Source: Phycisphaerales bacterium
GTDB lineage: Bacteria > Planctomycetota > Phycisphaerae > Phycisphaerales > SM1A02
Direction: 5' to 3'
Assembly: GCA_003520025.1 (NCBI GenBank)
Contig: DOVP01000017.1
Coordinates: forward strand, 1 to 5,442
Length of the DNA stretch: 5,442 bases
Part shown: one piece after another, positions 1-5,442 of the stretch
How positions within the stretch are numbered: position 1 is the first letter of the stretch
How the letters are laid out: each line of letters opens with the position of its first letter
The notes under the pieces: model-generated
Seen by the model: the letters and a program-made list of their open reading frames with translations, nothing else
What the model was told of the DNA's origin: nothing
The model's database searches: none
Made by a program: the position numbers and the translations under genes

Positions 1-57
1 GGTTAGAGCACCTGGTTGTGGTCCAGGATGTCGCGGGTTCAAATCCCGTCGGTCGCC
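1..57 (+). tRNA. tRNA-His (GTG), 5' end cut by window edge
   Basis: The visible part starts in the D-loop. The anticodon stem CCTGG/CCAGG (11-15 / 23-27) encloses the 7-base loop TTGTGGT, putting anticodon GTG at 18-20, which reads His CAC/CAU codons. The T arm is 33-49, with loop TTCAAAT and stem GCGGG/CCCGT (one G-U pair). The acceptor strand is 50-56 and the discriminator is C57. C73 is the known identity base of bacterial tRNA-His, where it pairs with the extra G-1. The following bases are CTT, so CCA is not encoded and must be added after 3' trimming. The 5' acceptor strand and most of the D arm lie outside the window. Identity is secure from anticodon and discriminator together. Confidence 0.96.
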
Positions 58-68
58 CTTTCAGCCCC

Positions 69-821
69 ATGCGGATTCATTGCGTCCAGTTCGACATCAC
101 GTGGGAAGACAAGGCTGCCAGCCACGCTCGCGCCGAGGCCATACTTGATGCGAGCAACCCACCACCCGGCGGGCTGATTGTGCTGCCGGAACTCGGGGAT
201 GTGGGCTTCAGTTTCGCGCTTGATCGCATCGTGGATGACCGCTCGGAGCAGTGGGCATGCCAACTCGCCGCCCGCTGGCGGTGCTGGGTGCTGCATGGGT
301 GGCCGATGCTTGGCCCGGACGGCAAGGGGCGAAACGTATCGGGGCTGTGCTCGCCAGACGGGACGCTCCTCGGAATTGCCGAGAAGATGCATCCCTTTAC
401 GATCGGCAATGCTGGCGGGGTGTACATGCCCGGAGATCGTGTGCGGGTATTTGATGTGGAGGGTGTTTCGCTGTGTCCGCTGGTGTGCTATGACCTGCGG
501 TTTCCCGAAGTGTTCCGCCGCGGGATGAGTGAAGGGGCGGAGATGTTCACGGTGATCGCAAACTGGCCTGCACAACGGGCCGCGCATTGGCGGACGCTGC
601 TGATTGCCCGGGCGATTGAGAATCAGGCGATTGTGGTCGGATGCAATCGGGTTGGAAGCGATCCGTCGTTTCGGTATGCGGGCGGTTCGCTGATTGTCGA
701 TGCCGAAGGGGTGGTGGTTGCGGAGGGGGGAGACGAGGAAGAAGTCATATCGGCAGAGGTGGATCCCGCAGAAATGCGGACGTGGAGAAAGGTGTTTCCG
801 GCGCTTCGGGATGTGCGGTAG
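69..821 (+). CDS. Nitrilase-superfamily amidase, YafV/omega-amidase type
   Basis: A 250-aa carbon-nitrogen hydrolase, the usual length for this branch. The Glu-Lys-Cys triad is visible: E41 in LIVLPELGDVGFS, K106 in AEKMHPF and C140 in LCPLVCYDLRFPEVFR. The second half, with ANWPAQRAAHW (165-174), ARAIENQA (180-187) and GCNRVGSD (191-198), closely follows what I recall of E. coli YafV. Enzymes of this group are cytoplasmic omega-amidases that hydrolyse 2-oxoglutaramate or 2-oxosuccinamate to the 2-oxoacid and ammonia, a repair/salvage step linked to glutamine transamination; the substrate here is inferred. The reading frame is open upstream into tRNA-His, but ATG at 69 is the first start outside the tRNA and puts the nitrilase fold (MRIHCVQFDI) at the N-terminus. 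No Shine-Dalgarno is seen in the 11 bases between tRNA and ATG. The stop is TAG. Family call is strong, exact substrate less so. Confidence 0.93.
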   Translation: MRIHCVQFDITWEDKAASHARAEAILDASNPPPGGLIVLPELGDVGFSFALDRIVDDRSEQWACQLAARWRCWVLHGWPMLGPDGKGRNVSGLCSPDGTLLGIAEKMHPFTIGNAGGVYMPGDRVRVFDVEGVSLCPLVCYDLRFPEVFRRGMSEGAEMFTVIANWPAQRAAHWRTLLIARAIENQAIVVGCNRVGSDPSFRYAGGSLIVDAEGVVVAEGGDEEEVISAEVDPAEMRTWRKVFPALRDVR

Positions 822-829
822 GCTCAGAT

Positions 830-869
830 ACCCCGCGAGAACCTTTGAATTCCGGCTTCTTGTCGGGGT
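830..869 (+). terminator. Possible transcription-end hairpin after the amidase gene
   Basis: An interrupted stem-loop begins nine bases after the amidase stop. ACCCCG (830-835) pairs with CGGGGT (864-869). Across a small internal loop, AGAACC (838-843) pairs with GGcTTCT (854-860, one bulged C), closing a 10-base loop. About 12 base pairs can form. There is no T-run after it, so it is not a canonical intrinsic terminator. It may be a transcript-end stabilising hairpin or chance in GC-rich sequence. Confidence 0.3.
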
Positions 870-894
870 GATGCCCTCGACCTAAGGTCCGGCT

Positions 895-976
895 CCTTCC
901 CGCAAGCGAGCGGGGGCGGGGACGCGCTGCTCGTCCGGTCTTTGGGAAGGCGGCGCAGAGAACACGCAACGAGCAG
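895..976. repeat. Interlocking inverted repeats between the amidase and tRNA-Phe genes
   Basis: The 164-base non-coding spacer 822-985 contains two perfect inverted repeats: CCTTCCC (895-901) with GGGAAGG (944-950), and CTGCTCGT (927-934) with ACGAGCAG (969-976). A smaller hairpin CCCGC-AAGCGA-GCGGG (899-914) overlaps the first arm. The two long pairings interlock rather than nest, so an RNA could form a pseudoknot or alternate between the folds. I recognise no known RNA family, and no protein-like reading frame stands out. The segment lies just past the 3' end of tRNA-Phe, so in that direction it would be the tRNA trailer. The pairings are visible; any function is speculation. Confidence 0.35.
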
Positions 977-985
977 GTGAATCAA

Positions 986-1058
986 TGGCGAGACCCGGAC
1001 TTGAACCGGGGACACCGGCATTTTCAATGCCGTGCTCTACCAACTGAGCTACCTCGCC
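986..1058 (-). tRNA. tRNA-Phe (GAA)
   Basis: A complete 73-base cloverleaf on the minus strand. The acceptor is GGCGAGG with TCTCGCC (closing G-T pair at the base), the discriminator is A at 986, and the D arm is GCTC-AGTTGGTA-GAGC. The anticodon stem CGGCA/TGCCG has loop TTGAAAA, with anticodon GAA at 1025-1023. The variable loop is GTGTC, and the T arm is CCCGG-TTCAAGT-CCGGG. CCA is not encoded (TTG follows). It lies 47 bases downstream of the minus-strand gene ending at 1106 and could be read through from it. It is convergent with the amidase gene. Every helix pairs, so the call is secure. Confidence 0.98.
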
Positions 1059-1105
1059 GGAGAGGGGCAGCGTAGAGGTTCTCGGCGCTCCGGGCAAGCG
1101 GTGGA

Positions 1106-1588
1106 TCAGGCGGCGGTTCGCGCAGGCGGGTGCCCGGCATCCGGCAGCATCGCGCCGGGCAGTGGGTACTTGCTCCCGAGCGTTCGCAGCAGGTCGGTGC
1201 GGCTGGTCATGACGAAGAAGGCAGGCCGATCCACGGTGCGGGCGACGAAGCGGTGGGCCCGGACGAGCAGCGATGGAATGGTCGCCACCATGAGTTCACC
1301 CTCGTCCCATCGAATTGGCACGATTCCGAACTGCCACGCCTGCCGGCGGGTGATCAGCGCCAGAACGGCTGGGTCAAGCGACTCCCGGGCGAGATCGACC
1401 GTCTGGGTCAAACTGGCGTACTGATCGGCCCACGCACGCTCGATGTCACGCGGATCGGTGCCGAAGAGCCGCTCGCAGACCAGCCCGAAGGGGGCACCTG
1501 TCCGTGACTGCTCCGCCAAAGCTCGTGTGACCTGCCGGGCCTCCAGCACGCCATTTCGAACGAGTAGATGTCCCAATCGCGATTCCAT
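1106..1588 (-). CDS. Stand-alone GspE/PilB N-terminal (MshEN-like) domain protein
   Basis: A 160-aa protein with no signal peptide or membrane segment. Residues 4-27 (R4-L5-G6, G13, V14-L15, V20, L24, Q27) fit the 24-residue MshEN motif RLGxx(LVI)2xxG(LVI)2xxxxLxxxLxxQ. A 5-residue spacer, SRTGA, follows, then a second 24-residue segment (P33 to Q56). The second copy is degenerate: PFG replaces RLG, and the glycine is shifted by one (G43). Residues 60-138 look like the second subdomain of T2SSE_N (PF05157), for example LDPAVLALITRRQAWQFGIVPI and EGELMVATIP. In type II secretion and type IV pilus ATPases this domain precedes Walker motifs and can bind cyclic di-GMP; here the ATPase is absent. 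I chose ATG at 1588 because AGGGAG lies nine bases upstream and it places the motif at the N-terminus; an in-frame start at 1678 would add 30 unlikely residues and run into the neighbour's leader. Ligand binding is inferred. Confidence 0.8.
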   Translation of the reverse strand: MESRLGHLLVRNGVLEARQVTRALAEQSRTGAPFGLVCERLFGTDPRDIERAWADQYASLTQTVDLARESLDPAVLALITRRQAWQFGIVPIRWDEGELMVATIPSLLVRAHRFVARTVDRPAFFVMTSRTDLLRTLGSKYPLPGAMLPDAGHPPARTAA

Positions 1589-1597
1589 GCAAACTAA

Positions 1598-1603
1598 CTC
1601 CCT
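1598..1603 (-). promoter_or_regulatory. Shine-Dalgarno for the MshEN-like gene
   Basis: On the minus strand AGGGAG stands nine bases before the ATG at 1588. It decides the start of the 160-aa protein against the longer in-frame alternative at 1678. It is the only clear Shine-Dalgarno I can find in the window; the amidase and the RND permease have none. Confidence 0.7.
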
Positions 1604-1691
1604 GTTGCTCCTGTGTTCGTCCACCCGGGGACTCATCTGAAGCGGAATTTCCACCCGATGGAACCGAACAGGCCACACTCGGGCCGATCAT

Positions 1692-1713
1692 GCGGTCTGC
1701 GCGGCGCAGCCGC
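1692..1713. repeat. GC-rich imperfect palindrome before the RND permease start
   Basis: CTGCGC-G-GCGCAG (1697-1709) is a perfect 13-bp palindrome. It extends outward as GCGG (1692-1695) against CCGC (1710-1713) with one bulged T at 1696. It ends 19 bases before the chosen ATG at 1733. It could be an operator, or an mRNA hairpin in the 5' leader of the permease. A chance palindrome in GC-rich DNA is also possible. Confidence 0.35.
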
Positions 1714-1732
1714 CCTGCTAGCCTTCACGGCC

Positions 1733-4354
1733 ATGCCGAACACCCTGCGAAACCGTTTTCTCGGCGCCTGGGGCTCGCTGGTGGCCAGACACCCTGTCTG
1801 GACGCTGCTGATCTGCGGACTCATTGCGATCGCCTCTGTGCTGGCCGCGGTGAACGGGCTCACCATCAAGACCGATCGCAACGACCTGATGTCTCAGGAT
1901 CTTCCGTGGGCCAAACGCTATGCCCAGTACCGCCATGACTTTCCGCGATGGGCTGATCTGGTCGTGTGCCTTGAGGGTCCACCCGGCGACAACCGCATCG
2001 ACACCGCAGCCCGCGAACTGGCCGAGCATCTTCGGTCCACCGCATTCGTCGCAGCGGCGGATGCTGGCTTTCGAGGCGATCAGGTTGGTCCGCGGCTCTG
2101 GCGGGTTGCGCCCCGAGCCGAGTTCGATGCGACTCTTGAGCAACTGTCTAGGGGTCGCAACATCACGGCCGCTTCCAGCCCATCGGCTGCGCTGATCACC
2201 ATGCTCCGCCAAGACGACGGGCACACCGAACCCAATCCAGCCGAAATGCAAGAAGCCCTCGCGCCGTTCATCGATGCGGTCGCTGGACGAGCGGTGCACT
2301 TTGCGCTCGACGGCGATGCCGCCGATCACTGGCAGGCACTGGCGACGGCCAACGGCCGCATCCGCACTGTGCTCGTGTCCCTGTCAGATCCAACAACGGG
2401 TTCCATCGCGGGCATCGCCGATACGCTCGCGACGCTTCGCAGCTCGGCGGCGGAGTGGATGAATGAGAACGGCTTCGGCGACATCCCGTGGGGCGTGACC
2501 GGCATCCCGGCCATCGAGTCGGATGAAACGGACCAAGCCACCCGCGACTCCACCATCGCCTCGATCGTCGCCTTCAGTTTGATCACCATCATGCTCATCG
2601 GCGTGTTTCGTCGCATTCGGTTGCCGCTCATGGCAGCGACCTCGCTCGTTGTCGGCATCGCATGGAGCTTCGGATGGGTCGTCATCTCGATCGGCCACCT
2701 GCAACTCCTCTCGATGGTCTTCTCGGCCATCCTCATCGGGCTCGGTGTTGACTTCGCGCTGCACATCGTGACACGGCTGCGCGTCATTGAACCGGAGTGC
2801 GCAGATCTCCCCGAAGCAATGGGGCGAACCTTCCGCGATGTGGGGCCGGGACTGATTACCGGCGCCGTCACGACGGCGGCGGCCTTCGGATGTACGGCCT
2901 TCAGCGAGTTCCTCGGTGTGGCCGAGATGGGCGTCATCGCGGCGGGCGGCGTGCTGCTGTGTCTTATTGCGGTCATGAGTGTCTTCCCGGCGCTTCTGGC
3001 TCTTTCGAGCCGCTGGCGGAACGACCTTGCGATCATGAGGCCAGTCGGCACAAACATGCTTCGGCGGATGGTTCGGCCACTCCACCGTCACGCGAAGTTG
3101 GTGCTGCTCATCGGCCTGTTGATCACCGCCGGTCTGATCGCCGCCGCCACGCGACTGACCTACGACTCCAACATCATGAACTTGCAACCCCCGAATCTCG
3201 AGGCTGTGTCGTGGCAGCGGAAACTGGCCGCGCAGCCCGGAGGCGACTTGTGGAGCGGGCTGGTGATGACGACACCGGAGGCCGCGACTTCGCTGACAAC
3301 GAAACTGCGGACCCTCGCAGATGTCCAGGAGGTTGGCGGCATGGGGATGTTGTTGCCACCGGACCTGAACGCGCGGGAAGCCAAAGTCGCGGCAGTGCGT
3401 GACTTGCCGCCGGTGGTCGAACAGGGCGCCGATGGGCTCGGCTTCATCTCCACCGTGCTCAGTTCGGTACGTGACCGACTGCGGCCTACACCGAAATATG
3501 CTCCGCTGGTCGCCGAACTCGATACAGCGGTGAAGTCATGGGCTACGCTGAACCGCGATATCGCCGAACGGCGTGAACGCATGGCAAGACTGGACGCCGC
3601 CTGGCAGAAGGCGGCACCCGCAGCCGCAAAAACGATCAAAGCCGCCCTCGCCGCAGTGCCGCCGGGACCAAGCGATCTGCCTGCAGTCTTGCGGGCACAG
3701 TGGATCGGGCTGGACGGCCAGTGGCTGCTGCGAGTTGCGCCCACCAGCGGTAAGGAGTCCATACTGGAACCTGATCGCCTCAATGCGTTCGTAGCCGAAG
3801 TTCGCACCGTCGCGCCCGATCTGCTCGGTCCCCCTGTTCAGATTCTGGAGTCATCCCGGCTCATTGTCCGCGCGTACACGATGGCCGGTTTGCTCGCGAT
3901 GGGCGCGGTGCTGCTGATCCTGCTGATCGACTTCCGGTCGATCGCCGATGCGATCAGCGCCATCCTCCCGGTACTCGTGGGCTTTGCCAGCACGTTTGGC
4001 TTCATGGGGATGATTGGGCTTGACCTGAACTTCGCCAATCTCATGGTGCTGCCGATGATCTTTGGCATCGGCGTTGACGCCGGCGTACACGTCATTCACC
4101 GGTGGCGAAGCGACCCGCGGGTCCGCCCGCCTGGTCTCTGGGGTGGCACAGGAACGGGCATCCTGCTTACGACCACAACAACCGCCATCGGTTTCGGCTC
4201 GCTCATGCTCGCCGAACATCGCGGCATTCAATCACTTGCCATCGTCATGGTCATCGGACTGCTTGCCACGCTCGTAGCAGCGTGGACGGTGCTGCCCGCG
4301 GTACTGCGGCTGCGGCAGAAACGAATGCTCAGCCCTTCAACCGATCGGCATTGA
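1733..4354 (+). CDS. RND/MMPL family permease, HpnN-like
   Basis: An 873-aa inner-membrane protein with a duplicated RND layout: TM1 (about 22-40), a large periplasmic loop (41-273), TM2-TM6 (about 274-424), TM7 (453-471), a second loop (472-712) and TM8-TM12 (about 715-860). The TM4 motif GLGVDFALH (D340) and its TM10 counterpart GIGVDAGVH (D782) sit where RND proton-relay acidic residues lie. The second loop has a charged helical stretch (about 600-640). Length, loop layout and segments such as TDRNDLMSQDLPWA (47-60) and YDSNIMNLQPPNLEAVSWQ (477-495) resemble HpnN, the hopanoid-associated RND protein that moves hopanoids to the outer membrane using proton motive force; the cargo here is unknown. 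No partner genes (membrane fusion protein, hopanoid enzymes) are visible. The frame is open back to ATG 1613 and ATG 1658. I chose 1733 because family members begin shortly before TM1; no candidate has a clear Shine-Dalgarno. TGA stop, overlapping the convergent neighbour by 26 bp. Confidence 0.88.
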   Translation: MPNTLRNRFLGAWGSLVARHPVWTLLICGLIAIASVLAAVNGLTIKTDRNDLMSQDLPWAKRYAQYRHDFPRWADLVVCLEGPPGDNRIDTAARELAEHLRSTAFVAAADAGFRGDQVGPRLWRVAPRAEFDATLEQLSRGRNITAASSPSAALITMLRQDDGHTEPNPAEMQEALAPFIDAVAGRAVHFALDGDAADHWQALATANGRIRTVLVSLSDPTTGSIAGIADTLATLRSSAAEWMNENGFGDIPWGVTGIPAIESDETDQATRDSTIASIVAFSLITIMLIGVFRRIRLPLMAATSLVVGIAWSFGWVVISIGHLQLLSMVFSAILIGLGVDFALHIVTRLRVIEPECADLPEAMGRTFRDVGPGLITGAVTTAAAFGCTAFSEFLGVAEMGVIAAGGVLLCLIAVMSVFPALLALSSRWRNDLAIMRPVGTNMLRRMVRPLHRHAKLVLLIGLLITAGLIAAATRLTYDSNIMNLQPPNLEAVSWQRKLAAQPGGDLWSGLVMTTPEAATSLTTKLRTLADVQEVGGMGMLLPPDLNAREAKVAAVRDLPPVVEQGADGLGFISTVLSSVRDRLRPTPKYAPLVAELDTAVKSWATLNRDIAERRERMARLDAAWQKAAPAAAKTIKAALAAVPPGPSDLPAVLRAQWIGLDGQWLLRVAPTSGKESILEPDRLNAFVAEVRTVAPDLLGPPVQILESSRLIVRAYTMAGLLAMGAVLLILLIDFRSIADAISAILPVLVGFASTFGFMGMIGLDLNFANLMVLPMIFGIGVDAGVHVIHRWRSDPRVRPPGLWGGTGTGILLTTTTTAIGFGSLMLAEHRGIQSLAIVMVIGLLATLVAAWTVLPAVLRLRQKRMLSPSTDRH

Positions 4355-5442
4355 GCGGCAGCAGATCATCGACGATGAACTCGCCGTCCCGGCGGATCGT
4401 CTCGCCATCGAAGATAATCTCGCCGCCGCCGTAGTCCGCCCGCTGAATGAGGACGAGATCCCAGTGGATGTCACTGCGGTTGCCGTTGTCGGCGTCCTCG
4501 TACGCCTGGCCAGGCGTGAAATGCAGTGAGCCGGCGATTTTCTCATCAAAGAGAATATCCATCATCGGCTCGAGCACATACGGATTGAAACCAATCGCGA
4601 ATTCACCGACATGCCGCGCCCCGTCGTCGGTGTCGAAGATGGAGCCGAGATGTTCCGCCCCCACTTCAGCATCATGCTCGACGATGCGGCCATCCTTGAA
4701 TACCAGTCGCACGTTGCGGAAAGTCGAACCTTGATACACACTGGGCGTGTTGTAGTGGATGACACCGTTGATGGAATCTCGCACCGGCGCGGTAAAGCAC
4801 TCGCCGTCGGGGATGTTGTGCGTGCCGGTGCAGGGGATCGCCGGAATATCCTTGATCGAGAAGCGAAGGTCGGTATCACCGGGTCCTTTGATGTGCACTT
4901 GATCGGTCGCATTCATTCTGGTCTGGAGCGCCGCTGCAGCGCCAGCCATTGCCTCGTAGTCGAGTGTGCATACATCGAAGTAGAAGTTCTCGAACGCCTC
5001 GGTGGAGGTTCCGGCGAGCTGCGCCATCGAGGGGGTGGGCCAGCGAAGTACGCACCACCGCGTCTGGTTCACTCGCTGCTGGAGGTGCACAGGCTTCATG
5101 TACAGCGACCCCCACGCCTTCATGCGATCTTCGGGGACACCGGACATCTCGTTGACGTTGAATCCGCCCCGCAGGCCGATGTAGGCGTCCATGCCCTTCA
5201 TGCGGTGCAGGTCGTGCCCTGCCATCGCCTCGATCTGCACATCGGCGCCACTTTCGATCAGTGCCCGCATGACACGATTGGACCGCACCGCCACGTGTGG
5301 ATGGCCGCCGCGATCGCGACAAGCCTTGATGAGTTCGATCACCATCGTGTCAGGCACATCGAAGGCTTCGATGAGCAGGTGCTCGCCCGGCTCGATGGTT
5401 GTGGAGTGTCCTGTCAGGAGGCAGGCCAATTCGGTCATTCGT
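4329..5442 (-). CDS. M29-family metallo-aminopeptidase (AmpS/AmpT type), 5' end probably outside window
   Basis: At least 369 aa, counted from ATG at 5438. Expected M29 metal-site residues are present in order: E213 in IPDGECFTAPVRDSINGVI, E279 in HVGEFAIGFNP, H306 in GSLHFTPGQAY (with Y313), and H325/D327 in RSDIHWDLVL. Such enzymes are cytoplasmic aminopeptidases with two metal ions (Co or Zn) that release N-terminal residues from peptides; the specific substrate is not predictable. The C-terminus is complete, with the usual GGEIIFDGE and DGEFIV ending. The N-terminus reads MTELACLLTGHSTTIEPGE, and the codon before this ATG is CGA (Arg). Family members commonly begin with a DPR-x-x-x-LA pattern, so the true start is probably a few codons beyond the edge and the ATG at 5438 internal. 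The gene is convergent with the RND permease, and its last nine codons plus stop overlap it. No signal peptide seen. Confidence 0.92.
   Translation of the reverse strand, partial: RMTELACLLTGHSTTIEPGEHLLIEAFDVPDTMVIELIKACRDRGGHPHVAVRSNRVMRALIESGADVQIEAMAGHDLHRMKGMDAYIGLRGGFNVNEMSGVPEDRMKAWGSLYMKPVHLQQRVNQTRWCVLRWPTPSMAQLAGTSTEAFENFYFDVCTLDYEAMAGAAAALQTRMNATDQVHIKGPGDTDLRFSIKDIPAIPCTGTHNIPDGECFTAPVRDSINGVIHYNTPSVYQGSTFRNVRLVFKDGRIVEHDAEVGAEHLGSIFDTDDGARHVGEFAIGFNPYVLEPMMDILFDEKIAGSLHFTPGQAYEDADNGNRSDIHWDLVLIQRADYGGGEIIFDGETIRRDGEFIVDDLLPLNADRLKG

Larger units (their letters stand above)
1589..1732. promoter_or_regulatory. Shared divergent control region
   Basis: About 144 bp separate the divergent MshEN-like and RND permease starts. 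It contains the 8-mer TCCACCCG twice (1620-1627 and 1650-1657), exactly 30 bp apart, close to three helical turns. The second copy lies inside the perfect 5-5-5 palindrome TTCCA-CCCGA-TGGAA (1649-1663). No convincing -35/-10 pair could be read on either strand, so promoter positions are not called. Repeats at helical spacing between divergent genes suggest a regulator site acting on both, but that is inference. If the permease really starts further upstream (1658 or 1613), part of this region would be coding. Confidence 0.4.

Noticed and set aside
1..57. tRNA-His as an attachment site for a mobile element
   Set aside because: No integrase, no repeat of the tRNA 3' end elsewhere in the window, and the adjacent gene is a housekeeping-type enzyme.
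18..68. Amidase start extended upstream to the ATG at 18
   Set aside because: That ATG-like reading begins in the anticodon loop of tRNA-His, and the added residues are a translation of the tRNA. The nitrilase fold begins at the ATG at 69.
1059..1105. Regulatory element between the MshEN-like gene and tRNA-Phe
   Set aside because: Only 47 bases, with no clear hairpin plus T-run or promoter pair that I could read.
1589..1678. 30-residue N-terminal extension of the MshEN-like protein
   Set aside because: A good Shine-Dalgarno precedes the ATG at 1588, the MshEN motif begins at residue 4 from there, and the extension has no domain character.
2326..3187. Long minus-strand open frames (243 and 267 codons) opposite the RND permease
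   Set aside because: They lie wholly antisense to a convincingly conserved membrane protein. Their translations are compositionally odd (rich in Arg, Ser, Pro, Asp and His) with no recognisable domain. GC-rich genes routinely give such shadows.
2797..3402. Plus-strand 201-codon frame inside the permease
   Set aside because: Arg/Gly-rich frame-shifted shadow of TM5-TM7 coding sequence, with no initiation signal or domain.
4876..5322. Minus-strand 148-codon frame inside the aminopeptidase gene
   Set aside because: Out-of-frame shadow, Arg-rich, overlapping a well-supported M29 coding sequence.

Overview
The window looks like an ordinary chromosomal stretch from a GC-rich bacterium (roughly 60% GC by eye). 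It holds two tRNA genes and four protein genes in a loosely packed, mixed-strand layout. Neither tRNA encodes its 3' CCA. Of the three protein starts inside the window, only the one at 1588 (minus strand) has a clear Shine-Dalgarno sequence. The gene content (an HpnN-like RND permease, a stand-alone GspE N-terminal-type domain, an M29 aminopeptidase, a YafV-type amidase) together with sparse Shine-Dalgarno use would fit a planctomycete, perhaps of the Phycisphaerae type. That is a low-confidence inference: no rRNA or strong taxonomic marker is present.

Layout. Positions 1-57 are the 3' part of tRNA-His(GTG), cut by the window edge. Eleven bases after it, on the same strand, starts a 250-aa nitrilase-superfamily amidase of the YafV/omega-amidase type (69-821). 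Positions 822-985 are non-coding but rich in inverted repeats. tRNA-Phe(GAA) lies on the minus strand (986-1058), 47 bases downstream of a minus-strand gene for a 160-aa stand-alone GspE/PilB N-terminal (MshEN-like) domain protein (1106-1588). A shared upstream region of about 144 bp (1589-1732) separates that gene from a divergent RND/MMPL permease of 873 aa (1733-4354). This region carries a repeated 8-mer and two palindromes. The permease overlaps tail-to-tail by 26 bp with an M29-family metallo-aminopeptidase on the minus strand (4329 to the right edge), whose N-terminus probably lies just outside the window.

How the genes relate. There is no evident single pathway. The amidase (2-oxoglutaramate-type metabolite repair) and the M29 aminopeptidase are housekeeping-type cytoplasmic hydrolases. 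The permease resembles the family that moves hopanoids or other lipids to the outer membrane, but no hopanoid biosynthesis gene is visible here. The most suggestive pairing is the divergent one: a small putative c-di-GMP-binding domain protein and a lipid-type RND permease sharing one control region. Shared regulation is an inference. I found no CRISPR array, insertion sequence, integrase, toxin-antitoxin pair or recognisable defence system, and I do not claim a novel system.
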